Assembly (NCBI GenBank): GCA_905236305.1
Contig: CAJOPB010000101.1
Span: forward strand, 1-53,343
DNA length: 53,343 bases
Origin: an uncultured Oscillospiraceae bacterium
Lineage (GTDB): Bacteria > Bacillota > Clostridia > Oscillospirales > Oscillospiraceae
Direction: 5' to 3'
This document shows, piece by piece, positions 45,143 through 53,343 of the stretch (position 1 is its first letter; every line of letters starts with the position of its first letter). A program made the translations under genes and the position numbers. The notes under the pieces are model-generated. The model was not told the origin of the DNA. It saw only the letters and a program-made list of their open reading frames with translations, and did not search any database.

Positions 45143-47683
45143 ATGGAGCAATACAAGGTTACGGGAATGTCCTGTGCAGCCTGCTCCGCCCGGGTAGAAA
45201 AGGCGGTCAGTGCGGTGGAGGGAGTAGAATCCTGTTCGGTCAGCCTGTTGACCAACTCCATGGGAGTGGAGGGAACTGCCTCCCCGGAGATGATCATTGC
45301 CGCCGTGACTGCAGCAGGCTACGGTGCCGCGCTGAAGGATCGTCCTGAGGCAGGCAGCGGTACCAAGCTGGTCCAGGATGAGAGCCTGCTGGAGGATACG
45401 GAAACTCCGCGCATGCTGCGAAGGCTTTTTGCCTCACTGGGATTTTTGCTGGTGCTGATGTATGTATCCATGGGACATGGAATGCTGGGATGGCCTCTGC
45501 CGCCTTTCCTGGAAGGGAACCCTGTGGGAATCGGATTGACCCAATTACTGCTGACGGTAGCGGTGATGGTCATTAACCAACGGTTTTATATCAGCGGCTT
45601 TCGGGCACTGTGGCATCGCGCTCCCAATATGGATACGCTGGTCTCTCTGGGGTCCTCTGCTGCTTTCCTGTGGAGCGTCTGGGTCCTCTATGCCATGACG
45701 GTTTCTCAGGTGCGGGGTGATGCCGCCGGGGTGGAACAGTATGGGATGCAGTTCTATTTTGAGTCAACTGCCATGATTCTCACCCTGATTACGGTGGGAA
45801 AAACACTGGAGGCCCGCAGCAAGGGCATGACCACAGACGCCTTGAAAAGCCTGATGAAGCTGGCACCTAAGACCGCAAACGTAATACGCGACGGGGCAGA
45901 GATCACGGTTCCGGTGGAAAAGCTGCGGATCGGTGACGTGTTTGTGGTCCGCCCCGGAGAAAGCATTCCCGTGGACGGCACAGTTTTGGAGGGCGGCGGC
46001 GCGGTGAATGAATCTGCGCTGACCGGAGAGAGCATTCCCGTGGACAAGTCTCCCGGAGACGAGGTGTCTGCCGGTACGATCAACCAATCCGGTTTCCTCC
46101 GCTGCAAGGCTGCCAGAGTCGGGGCGGACACTACGCTGAGTCAGATCATCCGCATGGTAAGCGATGCCGCGGCAACCAAGGCACCCATCTCCAAGGTGGC
46201 GGACAGGGTGTCCGGGATCTTTGTCCCTACGGTGATTGTCATTGCCCTGATTACTCTGGGAATTTGGCTCTATCTCGGGCAGACCGTGGGCTTTGCGCTG
46301 GCGAGAGCAATTTCCGTGCTGGTTATCAGTTGTCCCTGCGCGCTGGGACTTGCAACTCCGGTGGCCATTATGGTTGGCAGCGGCGTTGGTGCGAGAAACG
46401 GCGTGCTGTTTAAGACTGCTGCCTCGCTGGAGGAAGCGGGCAGGATGAAAATTGTGGCAGTGGATAAAACCGGCACCATTACCGAGGGAAATCCCGTCGT
46501 CACGGATATTCTTCCCGGACCGGGTATTTCTGAGGAGGAACTGCTTGTCGCTGCACTTGCGCTGGAAAAGCCGAGCGAGCATCCATTGGCCCGTGCCATT
46601 GTTTCTCTGTGCGCCAGGCGGGACATCTCTGCCCCGCGTGCCGAGGATTTTAGGGCACTCTCCGGCAGTGGTGTATCGGCTACATTGGACGGGGTAAAGC
46701 TGATTGGCGGAAATGAAAAGCTGATCCGCGAGCACACAGTGCTCCTGGCCGATACAGAGACCCGGGTTGACCGGCTATCCGCCCAGGGAAAAACGCCATT
46801 GTTTTTTCTGCGGGACGGCAAGCTGCTGGGTGTGATTGCCGTTGCAGATGTGATGAAGCCGGACAGCCGGGATGCAATTCGGGAATTGCAGAGCATGGGC
46901 CTCAAGGTGGTCATGCTGACAGGGGATAACGAGCGCACTGCCAAAGCCGTCGGACGGGAGGCAGGCGTGGATGAGGTCGTGGCAGGCGTACTCCCGGCAG
47001 GAAAGGAAAATGTGATACAGGTTCTCTCCGGGGAAGGAAAGGTCTGTATGGTCGGTGACGGGATCAATGATGCGCCGGCTCTCACCCGTGCCAACTTGGG
47101 CATTGCCATCGGCGCAGGTACAGATGTTGCCATTGATGCTGCGGATGTGGTGTTGATGAAGAGCCGGCTGTCCGATGTACCTCTGGCGATCCGACTGAGT
47201 CGGGCCACGCTGCGAAATATCCATCAAAATCTTTTTTGGGCCTTTATTTATAATATCATCGGTATTCCTCTGGCTGCGGGAGCGCTGATTCCACTGGGCA
47301 TTACGCTGAACCCCATGTTTGGCGCCGCTGCTATGAGTCTCAGCAGCTTTTGTGTGGTCAGCAATGCCCTGCGGCTGAACTTCTTCAAGGTCAACCGCAA
47401 TAAAAGCCAGCCGGAGCCGGAAATCAATACGGAAAGCACACAGGGAGGAGAAGGAATTATGGCAATCAAATCACCCAAAACGGTTTTGCACATTGAAGGC
47501 ATGATGTGCCCGCACTGCGAGGCGCATGTTAAGGAGGCACTGACCGGTGTCCCCGGCGTAGAGGTGCTTCGTATCAGTCATGAGTCCAACAGCGCTGAAA
47601 TCACCAAAACTCCGGAGGTCACGGATGAGCAGCTCTTTGAAGCAGTAAAGGCGGCAGGCTATGAGCTGAAAAGCCTGGGGTAA
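45143..47683 (+). CDS. copA: Copper-translocating P-type ATPase with N-terminal and C-terminal HMA domains
   Basis: GMSCAACSARVEKAV, SCPCALGLATPVAI, DKTGTITEGNP, MVGDGINDAPAL; C-terminal GMMCPHCEAHVKEAL. ATG at 45143 with GAGGAGGT. Confidence 0.95.
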   Translation: MEQYKVTGMSCAACSARVEKAVSAVEGVESCSVSLLTNSMGVEGTASPEMIIAAVTAAGYGAALKDRPEAGSGTKLVQDESLLEDTETPRMLRRLFASLGFLLVLMYVSMGHGMLGWPLPPFLEGNPVGIGLTQLLLTVAVMVINQRFYISGFRALWHRAPNMDTLVSLGSSAAFLWSVWVLYAMTVSQVRGDAAGVEQYGMQFYFESTAMILTLITVGKTLEARSKGMTTDALKSLMKLAPKTANVIRDGAEITVPVEKLRIGDVFVVRPGESIPVDGTVLEGGGAVNESALTGESIPVDKSPGDEVSAGTINQSGFLRCKAARVGADTTLSQIIRMVSDAAATKAPISKVADRVSGIFVPTVIVIALITLGIWLYLGQTVGFALARAISVLVISCPCALGLATPVAIMVGSGVGARNGVLFKTAASLEEAGRMKIVAVDKTGTITEGNPVVTDILPGPGISEEELLVAALALEKPSEHPLARAIVSLCARRDISAPRAEDFRALSGSGVSATLDGVKLIGGNEKLIREHTVLLADTETRVDRLSAQGKTPLFFLRDGKLLGVIAVADVMKPDSRDAIRELQSMGLKVVMLTGDNERTAKAVGREAGVDEVVAGVLPAGKENVIQVLSGEGKVCMVGDGINDAPALTRANLGIAIGAGTDVAIDAADVVLMKSRLSDVPLAIRLSRATLRNIHQNLFWAFIYNIIGIPLAAGALIPLGITLNPMFGAAAMSLSSFCVVSNALRLNFFKVNRNKSQPEPEINTESTQGGEGIMAIKSPKTVLHIEGMMCPHCEAHVKEALTGVPGVEVLRISHESNSAEITKTPEVTDEQLFEAVKAAGYELKSLG

Positions 47684-47724
47684 CAGAGACCGGCGAGGTT
47701 GATGCTGCGCCCAAAGCCTGTACC

Positions 47725-47760
47725 ATCCCCCCGCTGACTGGGAACAGACAGCGGGGGGAT
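47725..47760 (+). terminator. Terminator-like hairpin after copA
   Basis: ATCCCCCCGCTG (47725-47736), 12-nt loop, CAGCGGGGGGAT (47749-47760); weak T content downstream. Confidence 0.55.
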
Positions 47761-47963
47761 AATTCGTTGATAAGCCAGGCAGACCATTCAATTCTTCAGA
47801 CGGTGTCGCTGCGAGAGATGTGGTAAAGCGCAGCATGGGAGGAAAGAGAAAATGGATTTCCTTCCTGCTTCCGTTCTGCTGGGGGTTGCGAAAAAAAGAC
47901 GAATCGGGTATAATACGCAAACAGAAGCAAGCGCTTCATCGAATGCGAAAGGAAGCAGCACTT

Positions 47964-49343
47964 ATGTCATTGAGAACCATTGCGGCAGTCATTCTGTGCA
48001 AGATATTGTGCCTTGCGGCGCGTATTCTTCATCGGGGCGGAACCGCTATGCCCGGACGGTGGGCTCTGAAGCTCTGCCCGGACCTGGCAGGAACCCTTGC
48101 CAGGAATGTCAGTATTCTGGTAATCACCGGCACAAATGGGAAAACCACTTCTGCCCGGATCGCTGAACAGGCATTTGCCGACGCGGGGCTGGACTATCTG
48201 GCAAATCGCTCCGGAGCAAACCTGCTCAGCGGCATAACCACAGAGTTTTGCCGCAATTCCACCCTGACCGGACGTTGTAAAAAGCATTATGCGGTAATAG
48301 AATGTGACGAGGCCGCCGCGCGAAAAGCCTTGGGATATCTGAAGCCGAAGGCTGTTTTGGTGACAAATCTGTTTCGGGATCAGCTGGACCGCTACGGCGA
48401 GGTGACCCACACTCTGGAGAATATTCGGGAGGGGCTGAAAAACACACCGGATGCGGTGCTCTGCTTAAATGCAGACTGTTCTCTGACCAGTTCGCTGGCG
48501 CTGGAGCTGCCCAACCGAGCCGTGTATTACGGTCTGGAGCGTTCTGCCGCCGACCCGGATACCAGACCGGCGGTATTGTCCGATGCCACCCACTGCATTC
48601 GGTGCAAGACGGAATACATTTATGATTATGTCACCTACGGCCATTTAGGGGGCTTTCGCTGTCCCCGCTGCGGCTATGCCCGTCACGATGCTCAGGTGGC
48701 TGTAACACGCATACAGGAGCTGGGTGCTGACAGCAGCACAGTGGAGCTCCGGGCCGGCGAAGAAGAACGTACCGTGCGGGTAAACCTTCCCGCTGTGTAC
48801 AACATTTATAATGCCGCCGGAGTCATTACAGCCCTGGGGGAGATGGGGCTGGATCTGGATAGAGCAGTAAATGCCGTGGGCAGCTTCCACTGCGGATTTG
48901 GCCGAATGGAAAAGTTTGCACTCGGCCAGCAGGGCGCCCGGGTCATGCTGGTGAAAAATCCTGCGGGCTGCGACCAGGTGCTGCGGTTTCTGGCAGCGCT
49001 TTCCGGGGATCTGGAGCTTGCAGTGCTGCTGAATGACAATGACGCTGACGGAACAGATATTTCCTGGATCTGGGATGCGGAATTTGAGGCGCTGTGTGCT
49101 CTGGGGACACGGCTCCGCCGGGTTTATGTGTCAGGAAAACGTGCCTCAGATCTTTTCATCCGTCTCAAATATGCGGGCGTAGCTCCGGAGCGTATCATAC
49201 TGGAGCAGGACTACGCTGCGCTGACTGACCGTTTGGGTGAGGCGGAGGTTCCGGTGTTCATCATGCCGACCTATACCGCGCTGCTGGAGTTCCGCCCCCA
49301 ACTGCTGCGGCGCTGCGGCGGCGCAGATTTCTGGGAGGGTTGA
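47964..49343 (+). CDS. murT: Lipid II isoglutaminyl synthase subunit MurT
   Basis: ITGTNGKTTSARI, CDEAAARKALGYLKPKAVLVTNLFRDQLDRYGE, Zn-ribbon CIRC...CPRC, DUF1727-like C-terminus. ATG chosen at 47964; the track extends upstream. Confidence 0.92.
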   Translation: MSLRTIAAVILCKILCLAARILHRGGTAMPGRWALKLCPDLAGTLARNVSILVITGTNGKTTSARIAEQAFADAGLDYLANRSGANLLSGITTEFCRNSTLTGRCKKHYAVIECDEAAARKALGYLKPKAVLVTNLFRDQLDRYGEVTHTLENIREGLKNTPDAVLCLNADCSLTSSLALELPNRAVYYGLERSAADPDTRPAVLSDATHCIRCKTEYIYDYVTYGHLGGFRCPRCGYARHDAQVAVTRIQELGADSSTVELRAGEEERTVRVNLPAVYNIYNAAGVITALGEMGLDLDRAVNAVGSFHCGFGRMEKFALGQQGARVMLVKNPAGCDQVLRFLAALSGDLELAVLLNDNDADGTDISWIWDAEFEALCALGTRLRRVYVSGKRASDLFIRLKYAGVAPERIILEQDYAALTDRLGEAEVPVFIMPTYTALLEFRPQLLRRCGGADFWEG

Positions 49344-49346
49344 GTC

Positions 49347-50084
49347 ATGGAGCTTACGATCTGTCATCTTTATCCAGATGTTTTGAACCTTTACGGTGAT
49401 CGGGGCAATATTCTCTGTCTGCGCCGGCGGCTGGAATGGCGGGGCATCGAGGTTACGGTAACGGAAAAGCCCATCGGCTCAGAGCGGAGCCTGGGGAACT
49501 GCGATTTGATTTTTATTGGCGGCGGACAGGACTTTGAGCAGGAGACACTTCTGGCGGACCTGCACCAGGGCAAGGATGCGGAGCTGTGCGCCGCCATAAA
49601 TGACGGTGTGGCTGTGCTTGCCATTTGCGGCGGGTATCAGATGCTGGGGAACTATTACGAGACCTACGACGGCCACCGCTGCGATTTCATCGGGGCCATT
49701 GACCTGTGCACAATCGGAAGTGCTGTTCGTATGATTGGGAATTATATGTTTCGCTGCGATGCGGAGAGCGGCGGAGCGGTTGTGGTAGGCTTTGAGAATC
49801 ACAGCGGCAAAACCCGGCTGGGGGAGGGGGTAAAGCCGTTGGGCAGGGTTATCGCCGGTTATGGCAACAACGGCGAAGATGGTACCGAGGGGGTTCGCTG
49901 GAAAAATGTCTTCGGCACCTACAGTCACGGTCCGCTCCTTCCGAAAAATCCCGGCCTTTGTGACAACATTCTGCTGACTGCACTTATACGAAAATACGGA
50001 CATGCCACCCTGGATCCGCTGGATGATACGGCGGAAAACCGTGCCCATGACGAGATGGCGGCGCGGCTGACAAAAACAGGATAA
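49347..50084 (+). CDS. gatD: Lipid II isoglutaminyl synthase glutaminase subunit GatD
   Basis: CobB/CobQ-like GATase: HLYPDVLNLYGDRGNILCLRRRLEWRGI, AICGGYQMLG, YSHGPLLPKNP; adjacent to murT. Confidence 0.92.
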   Translation: MELTICHLYPDVLNLYGDRGNILCLRRRLEWRGIEVTVTEKPIGSERSLGNCDLIFIGGGQDFEQETLLADLHQGKDAELCAAINDGVAVLAICGGYQMLGNYYETYDGHRCDFIGAIDLCTIGSAVRMIGNYMFRCDAESGGAVVVGFENHSGKTRLGEGVKPLGRVIAGYGNNGEDGTEGVRWKNVFGTYSHGPLLPKNPGLCDNILLTALIRKYGHATLDPLDDTAENRAHDEMAARLTKTG

Positions 50085-50088
50085 ATAG

Positions 50089-50133
50089 AGAAGCCGGAGC
50101 TGCTGCGCAATATCCGCAGCAGTTCCGGCTTCT
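50089..50133. terminator. Bidirectional terminator-like hairpin between convergent gatD and the AraC gene
   Basis: AGAAGCCGGAGCTGCTGCG (50089-50107), 7-nt loop, CGCAGCAGTTCCGGCTTCT (50115-50133); 19-bp stem with one G:U. Confidence 0.7.
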
Positions 50134-50263
50134 GGTGAACAAACAGCTGAATACAGCAATGCCCTTACTCTGACTGGAACAGTTCAACAACCTTCCGCAA
50201 AGAGTCTGGAGAGGCTTCTGCGTCCGGTGCGTCTGCCCCGGATACAGGGGAAAGGGCGTGGGG

Positions 50264-51541
50264 TCAGCTGGTGGATCCGTGCTCTTTTTCATAATCCAGT
50301 CTTCGAGAGCGCTTGCGGTATTTGTCCGGGCTGACTCCGGTTGCCCGGCGGAAGATCTTGCAGAAATAACTCTGGTCAGAGCAGCCCAGCATGGAACTGA
50401 TTTCCGTTACACTGAGCTCTGTTGTGAGCAGCAGGGACTTGGCTCGCTCTATTCGCAGCTCATTGAGATATTCCTTGAAGGTCATACCCGTGTCCTCCCG
50501 GAAGATGCGGGAGAAATAGGCGGGAGAATAGCCGACAAACTGTGCTACATCTTCCAGTGTGAGATGAAGCGCAAATTTTTGCCTGATATAACGCATCGCC
50601 TTTTCCATTGTGTCGGAATGACGGGTGTCCGAAACGGGGAACATTGCGTCAGTCAATTGCCGCAGGGCGGAGGCCAGCCAGCTGGTCAAAGCCTCCTGGG
50701 TGTGGATATTTCGGATTTCCCAGAGACAGCGGCGGCTGAGGTTGAGAATACGGTCGATATTTGCGCCGCCTACAGCAGCGGCCCGCATCAGTACGACAAA
50801 CAGCTCTGTAATGCGGACATGAATTTCCTCGTTATCCAGGGCATAGAAGTAGATGTGACCCAAAATCTGGTTCAAAAGCGTTCCTGCGCTATCCCGATCC
50901 CCGCGGACTACTGCGCGGAACAATGCCTGTTCCTTGTCCATGGGATAGGATACCCGAATGCCCTCAGAGCTTTTGAGATAAGCAATATAGTTCTCGATTG
51001 CGCTGCCCTGTGCATGGTCGTCCCTGGCCAGCAGCAGCTCCTGCCCGCTGTCACTGAGATAGACTGCGTTGGCAAATAACTGACGGGAGAGCGCCTGCAA
51101 TTGTGCGGAATTCCTGGGTGGCGCATCCTCGGAGGCACACTTCACTGCCGCCACGGCTTCACTCCCAAGCGCGTCCAAATCGAAGGATAAGCCGCTTAAC
51201 TGGTCCTCTGTTTCCATAATGCGCACCGGTCCTGCCACCAAAGCCCCGGCCAGGGAACCGCCGTTCATCACAGGAGAGGCAAAGAATGCCAGTCCCAAGG
51301 GACAGAAATAAATATAGCGCCCTCCGAAACGCAATGCAGCGTCCGGTGTCGCGGCATGAAGCGCCTCACAGCGAAAATCCATATCCAGAGCCGCGCACAG
51401 AGCGGCACAGACCTGCTCTGTCGGGCTGCAGAACAGCTTCTCACCCTCCGTATTATAAAACCGACAGCTGATTCCCGTGGAGGCGGCAAAGTCACCTACA
51501 ATCTCGCGGACTGTTTCCATGTCAAAGCTGCTGTCGTACAC
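50264..51541 (-). CDS. AraC-family regulator with N-terminal PocR-like sensory domain (GTG start preferred)
   Basis: PocR-like GISCRFYNTEGEKLFCSP...CEALH...YFCPLGLAFFASPV; C-terminal AraC HTH (LEDVAQFVGYSPAYFSRIFREDTGMTFKEYLNELRIERAK). AGGAGG lies 9 nt before GTG at 51541. Confidence 0.85.
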   Translation of the reverse strand: MYDSSFDMETVREIVGDFAASTGISCRFYNTEGEKLFCSPTEQVCAALCAALDMDFRCEALHAATPDAALRFGGRYIYFCPLGLAFFASPVMNGGSLAGALVAGPVRIMETEDQLSGLSFDLDALGSEAVAAVKCASEDAPPRNSAQLQALSRQLFANAVYLSDSGQELLLARDDHAQGSAIENYIAYLKSSEGIRVSYPMDKEQALFRAVVRGDRDSAGTLLNQILGHIYFYALDNEEIHVRITELFVVLMRAAAVGGANIDRILNLSRRCLWEIRNIHTQEALTSWLASALRQLTDAMFPVSDTRHSDTMEKAMRYIRQKFALHLTLEDVAQFVGYSPAYFSRIFREDTGMTFKEYLNELRIERAKSLLLTTELSVTEISSMLGCSDQSYFCKIFRRATGVSPDKYRKRSRRLDYEKEHGSTS

Positions 51542-51710
51542 CGCAAGGCGCCTCCTTTTCCCATGAGAGCAATGCCGGTCGCTTAGATCAACTGCTGCAG
51601 ATTTAATCCGGTCATTTGTCAGACGGGCTTTATTCCCCTTTTCCTTGCTCTGCCATCTCATACAGGCGTGCGTGCGAAGCGGAGTGCGCGGAGCGCTGTG
51701 CTTACCCTTG

Positions 51711-51745
51711 TTACAGTTTAGACACCCCCGGCGTCTGAACTGTAA
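51711..51745. promoter_or_regulatory. Inverted repeat in the divergent intergenic region
   Basis: TTACAGTTTAGAC (51711-51723), 9-nt loop, GTCTGAACTGTAA (51733-51745); 13 bp with one G:U. Confidence 0.5.
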
Positions 51746-51928
51746 CCGGAGCGCGGGAGGAGACGAAGAAAGCCTTGACAAGCCGGACTGCAAGCTGTTA
51801 GAATTCAGCTATATACAGACCGCAGTTCGCGGCCCATGGCCGAAGATCTTTTTGAGAAAGCAGGAAGGAATTATATTCTACATCTGTCGCGCCGATACTG
51901 TCAAGCTTTTCGGTTGGAGGTGATCGTA

Positions 51929-52504
51929 ATGCATCCCATTGCCCATTTCAAAACCATCACACGACACCGTGCGTTGGTGCGCAAATACTGTTTTCGGCTA
52001 GGACTGCATTTTCAGGGTCTGACCCACGACCTGAGCAAGTATGCCCCCGTTGAGTTCTGGCGCGGTGCAAAGTATTTCCAGGGGTTTCGAAGTCCTAACG
52101 ATGCCGAACGGAAGGAGACAGGCGTATCCATGGCCTGGCTGCACCACAAGGGACGCAACCGGCACCACTTTGAATATTGGATTGATTACTGCGTTGCCCC
52201 CGATGGACGGGTGTATATAGGCGGAAACCGTATGCCCATACGCTATGTGGCAGAGATGTTCTGTGACCGAATTGCTGCCTGCAAGGTTTATCTCAAGGAC
52301 AAATATACCGATGCCTCAGCGTATGATTATTTCATGCGTTCCCGTGACCATATCATGATCCACCCGGACACGGCGCGGGAATTAGAGATCATGCTGCAGG
52401 TGCTCCGGGACCGCGGTGAGGATGCCGCCTTTGCCTATGTCCGCCGGCGTCTGAGACGGGGCGACACGCCGCTGCACAATCCGGGACCGGGAGATGCATC
52501 ATGA
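51929..52504 (+). CDS. DUF5662-like protein, His-rich
   Basis: MHPIAHFKTITRHRALVRKYCFRLGLHFQGLTHDLSKYAPVEFW...WLHHKGRNRHHFEYWIDY. ATG at 51929 follows GGAGGTGATCGTA. Confidence 0.8.
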   Translation: MHPIAHFKTITRHRALVRKYCFRLGLHFQGLTHDLSKYAPVEFWRGAKYFQGFRSPNDAERKETGVSMAWLHHKGRNRHHFEYWIDYCVAPDGRVYIGGNRMPIRYVAEMFCDRIAACKVYLKDKYTDASAYDYFMRSRDHIMIHPDTARELEIMLQVLRDRGEDAAFAYVRRRLRRGDTPLHNPGPGDAS

Positions 52505-53250
52505 GGATCTTTGCCACCGGAGATACCCATGGGGGCTTTCAGCGCTTGTCTCCGGAGCGTTTCCCCATTCAAAAGGAGCTGGAACGGGAGGACTGCGTGC
52601 TGATCTGCGGCGACTTTGGCGGTGTCTGGAACGGCGAAGCCCAGGATGCGGAAAAGCTGGATTGGCTGGAGGAGCGGCCCTTTACCACAATTTTTGTCTG
52701 CGGAAATCATGAAAATTATGACGAGCTTTACCGCTATCCCGTGGTATCATGGCATGGGGGAAGGGTCCATCAGGTCCGCCCGCATGTGCTGCATCTGATG
52801 CGCGGGCAGGTGTTTGAGCTGGCGGGCCGGCGTTTTTTTACCATGGGGGGCGCCCGCAGTCTGGATGTTTGGGATGGCATTCTGGACCCTTCGGAGCCGG
52901 ATTTTGCTGAACGGTATTGGGCGCTGCGCAATCGCCAGGCCGTGTTTCGGGTCAAGCATCTCGACTGGTGGGAGCAGGAACTGCCCTCTGAGCAGGAGTA
53001 TCAGGAGGCCAGAAGAAATCTGCGCAGAGTGGACATGCAGGTGGATTTTATCGTAACCCACTGCGCACCGGACAGCATACAGGATGTCATGAGCGGTGGC
53101 CAGTTTCGTCATGACCGGCTGACCGGCTTTCTCCAGGAGGTGCGGGAGACCACCCAATTCCGCTGCTGGCTTTTTGGCCACTATCATCACAACAGCACAA
53201 TACAGGAGCGTTTTTTCCTGCTGTATGAACAGATCATTCAAATCATATAG
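52501..53250 (+). CDS. Metallophosphoesterase (calcineurin-like)
   Basis: MRIFATGDTHGGF, LICGDFGGVWNG, VCGNHENYDEL, FIVTHCAPDS, LFGHYHHN; ATGA overlap with the upstream gene. Confidence 0.9.
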   Translation: MRIFATGDTHGGFQRLSPERFPIQKELEREDCVLICGDFGGVWNGEAQDAEKLDWLEERPFTTIFVCGNHENYDELYRYPVVSWHGGRVHQVRPHVLHLMRGQVFELAGRRFFTMGGARSLDVWDGILDPSEPDFAERYWALRNRQAVFRVKHLDWWEQELPSEQEYQEARRNLRRVDMQVDFIVTHCAPDSIQDVMSGGQFRHDRLTGFLQEVRETTQFRCWLFGHYHHNSTIQERFFLLYEQIIQII

Positions 53251-53266
53251 TTCATGAAAAGTCATG

Positions 53267-53334
53267 ACCACCGGCTCTGCCGGTGGTTTGTAGAAGCCCC
53301 TCCGGGGCATTTTGTGGTTCCGCCTAAAGGCGGG
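53267..53334. repeat. Three consecutive short hairpins at the window edge
   Basis: ACCACCGGC-TCT-GCCGGTGGT; GCCCC-TCC-GGGGC; CCGCCT-AA-AGGCGG. Confidence 0.6.
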
Positions 53335-53343
53335 GTCTGGCTA

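Overview
The window looks like a chromosomal segment of a Clostridia (probably Oscillospiraceae-like) genome. That assignment is inferred from gene content and gene order, not from a database search. Most of it is core gene content on the + strand:
- c-di-GMP/PAS genes and cysE-cysS
- a carboxylesterase
- a divergent (minus-strand) feoA-feoA-feoB-FCRP iron cluster
- trmL, then pgk-tpiA-gpmA-eno
- an SLH-domain exported protein
- gltX-pncB-niaR, yqzL-like-recO-mutS2, an HPr-like gene, DMT transporter-uvrC-rsmD-coaD and a coiled-coil gene
- a division/cell-wall (dcw) cluster: mraZ-rsmH-ftsL-PBP-murE-mraY-ftsW-murG-murA-ftsQ-ftsZ
- a YihY/BrkB protein, csoR-copA, murT-gatD, a PocR/AraC regulator (-), and DUF5662 plus a metallophosphoesterase.
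I saw no rRNA, tRNA, CRISPR array or intact transposase gene. I found no clear large undescribed system. The best second-look items are regulatory or architectural:
- a csoR-copA promoter embedded in an 18-bp perfect inverted repeat
- a CopZ-like domain fused to the CopA C-terminus behind an internal Shine-Dalgarno + ATG
- a feo promoter whose spacer carries a 12-bp element repeated at the divergent trmL promoter, with a terminator-like hairpin between feoA and feoB
- a perfect 25-bp intergenic hairpin at 7187-7245
- a duplicated uncharacterised domain in the SLH protein
- a DUF5662/phosphoesterase pair
- a tandem hairpin array at the right edge that could be a mobile-element end.
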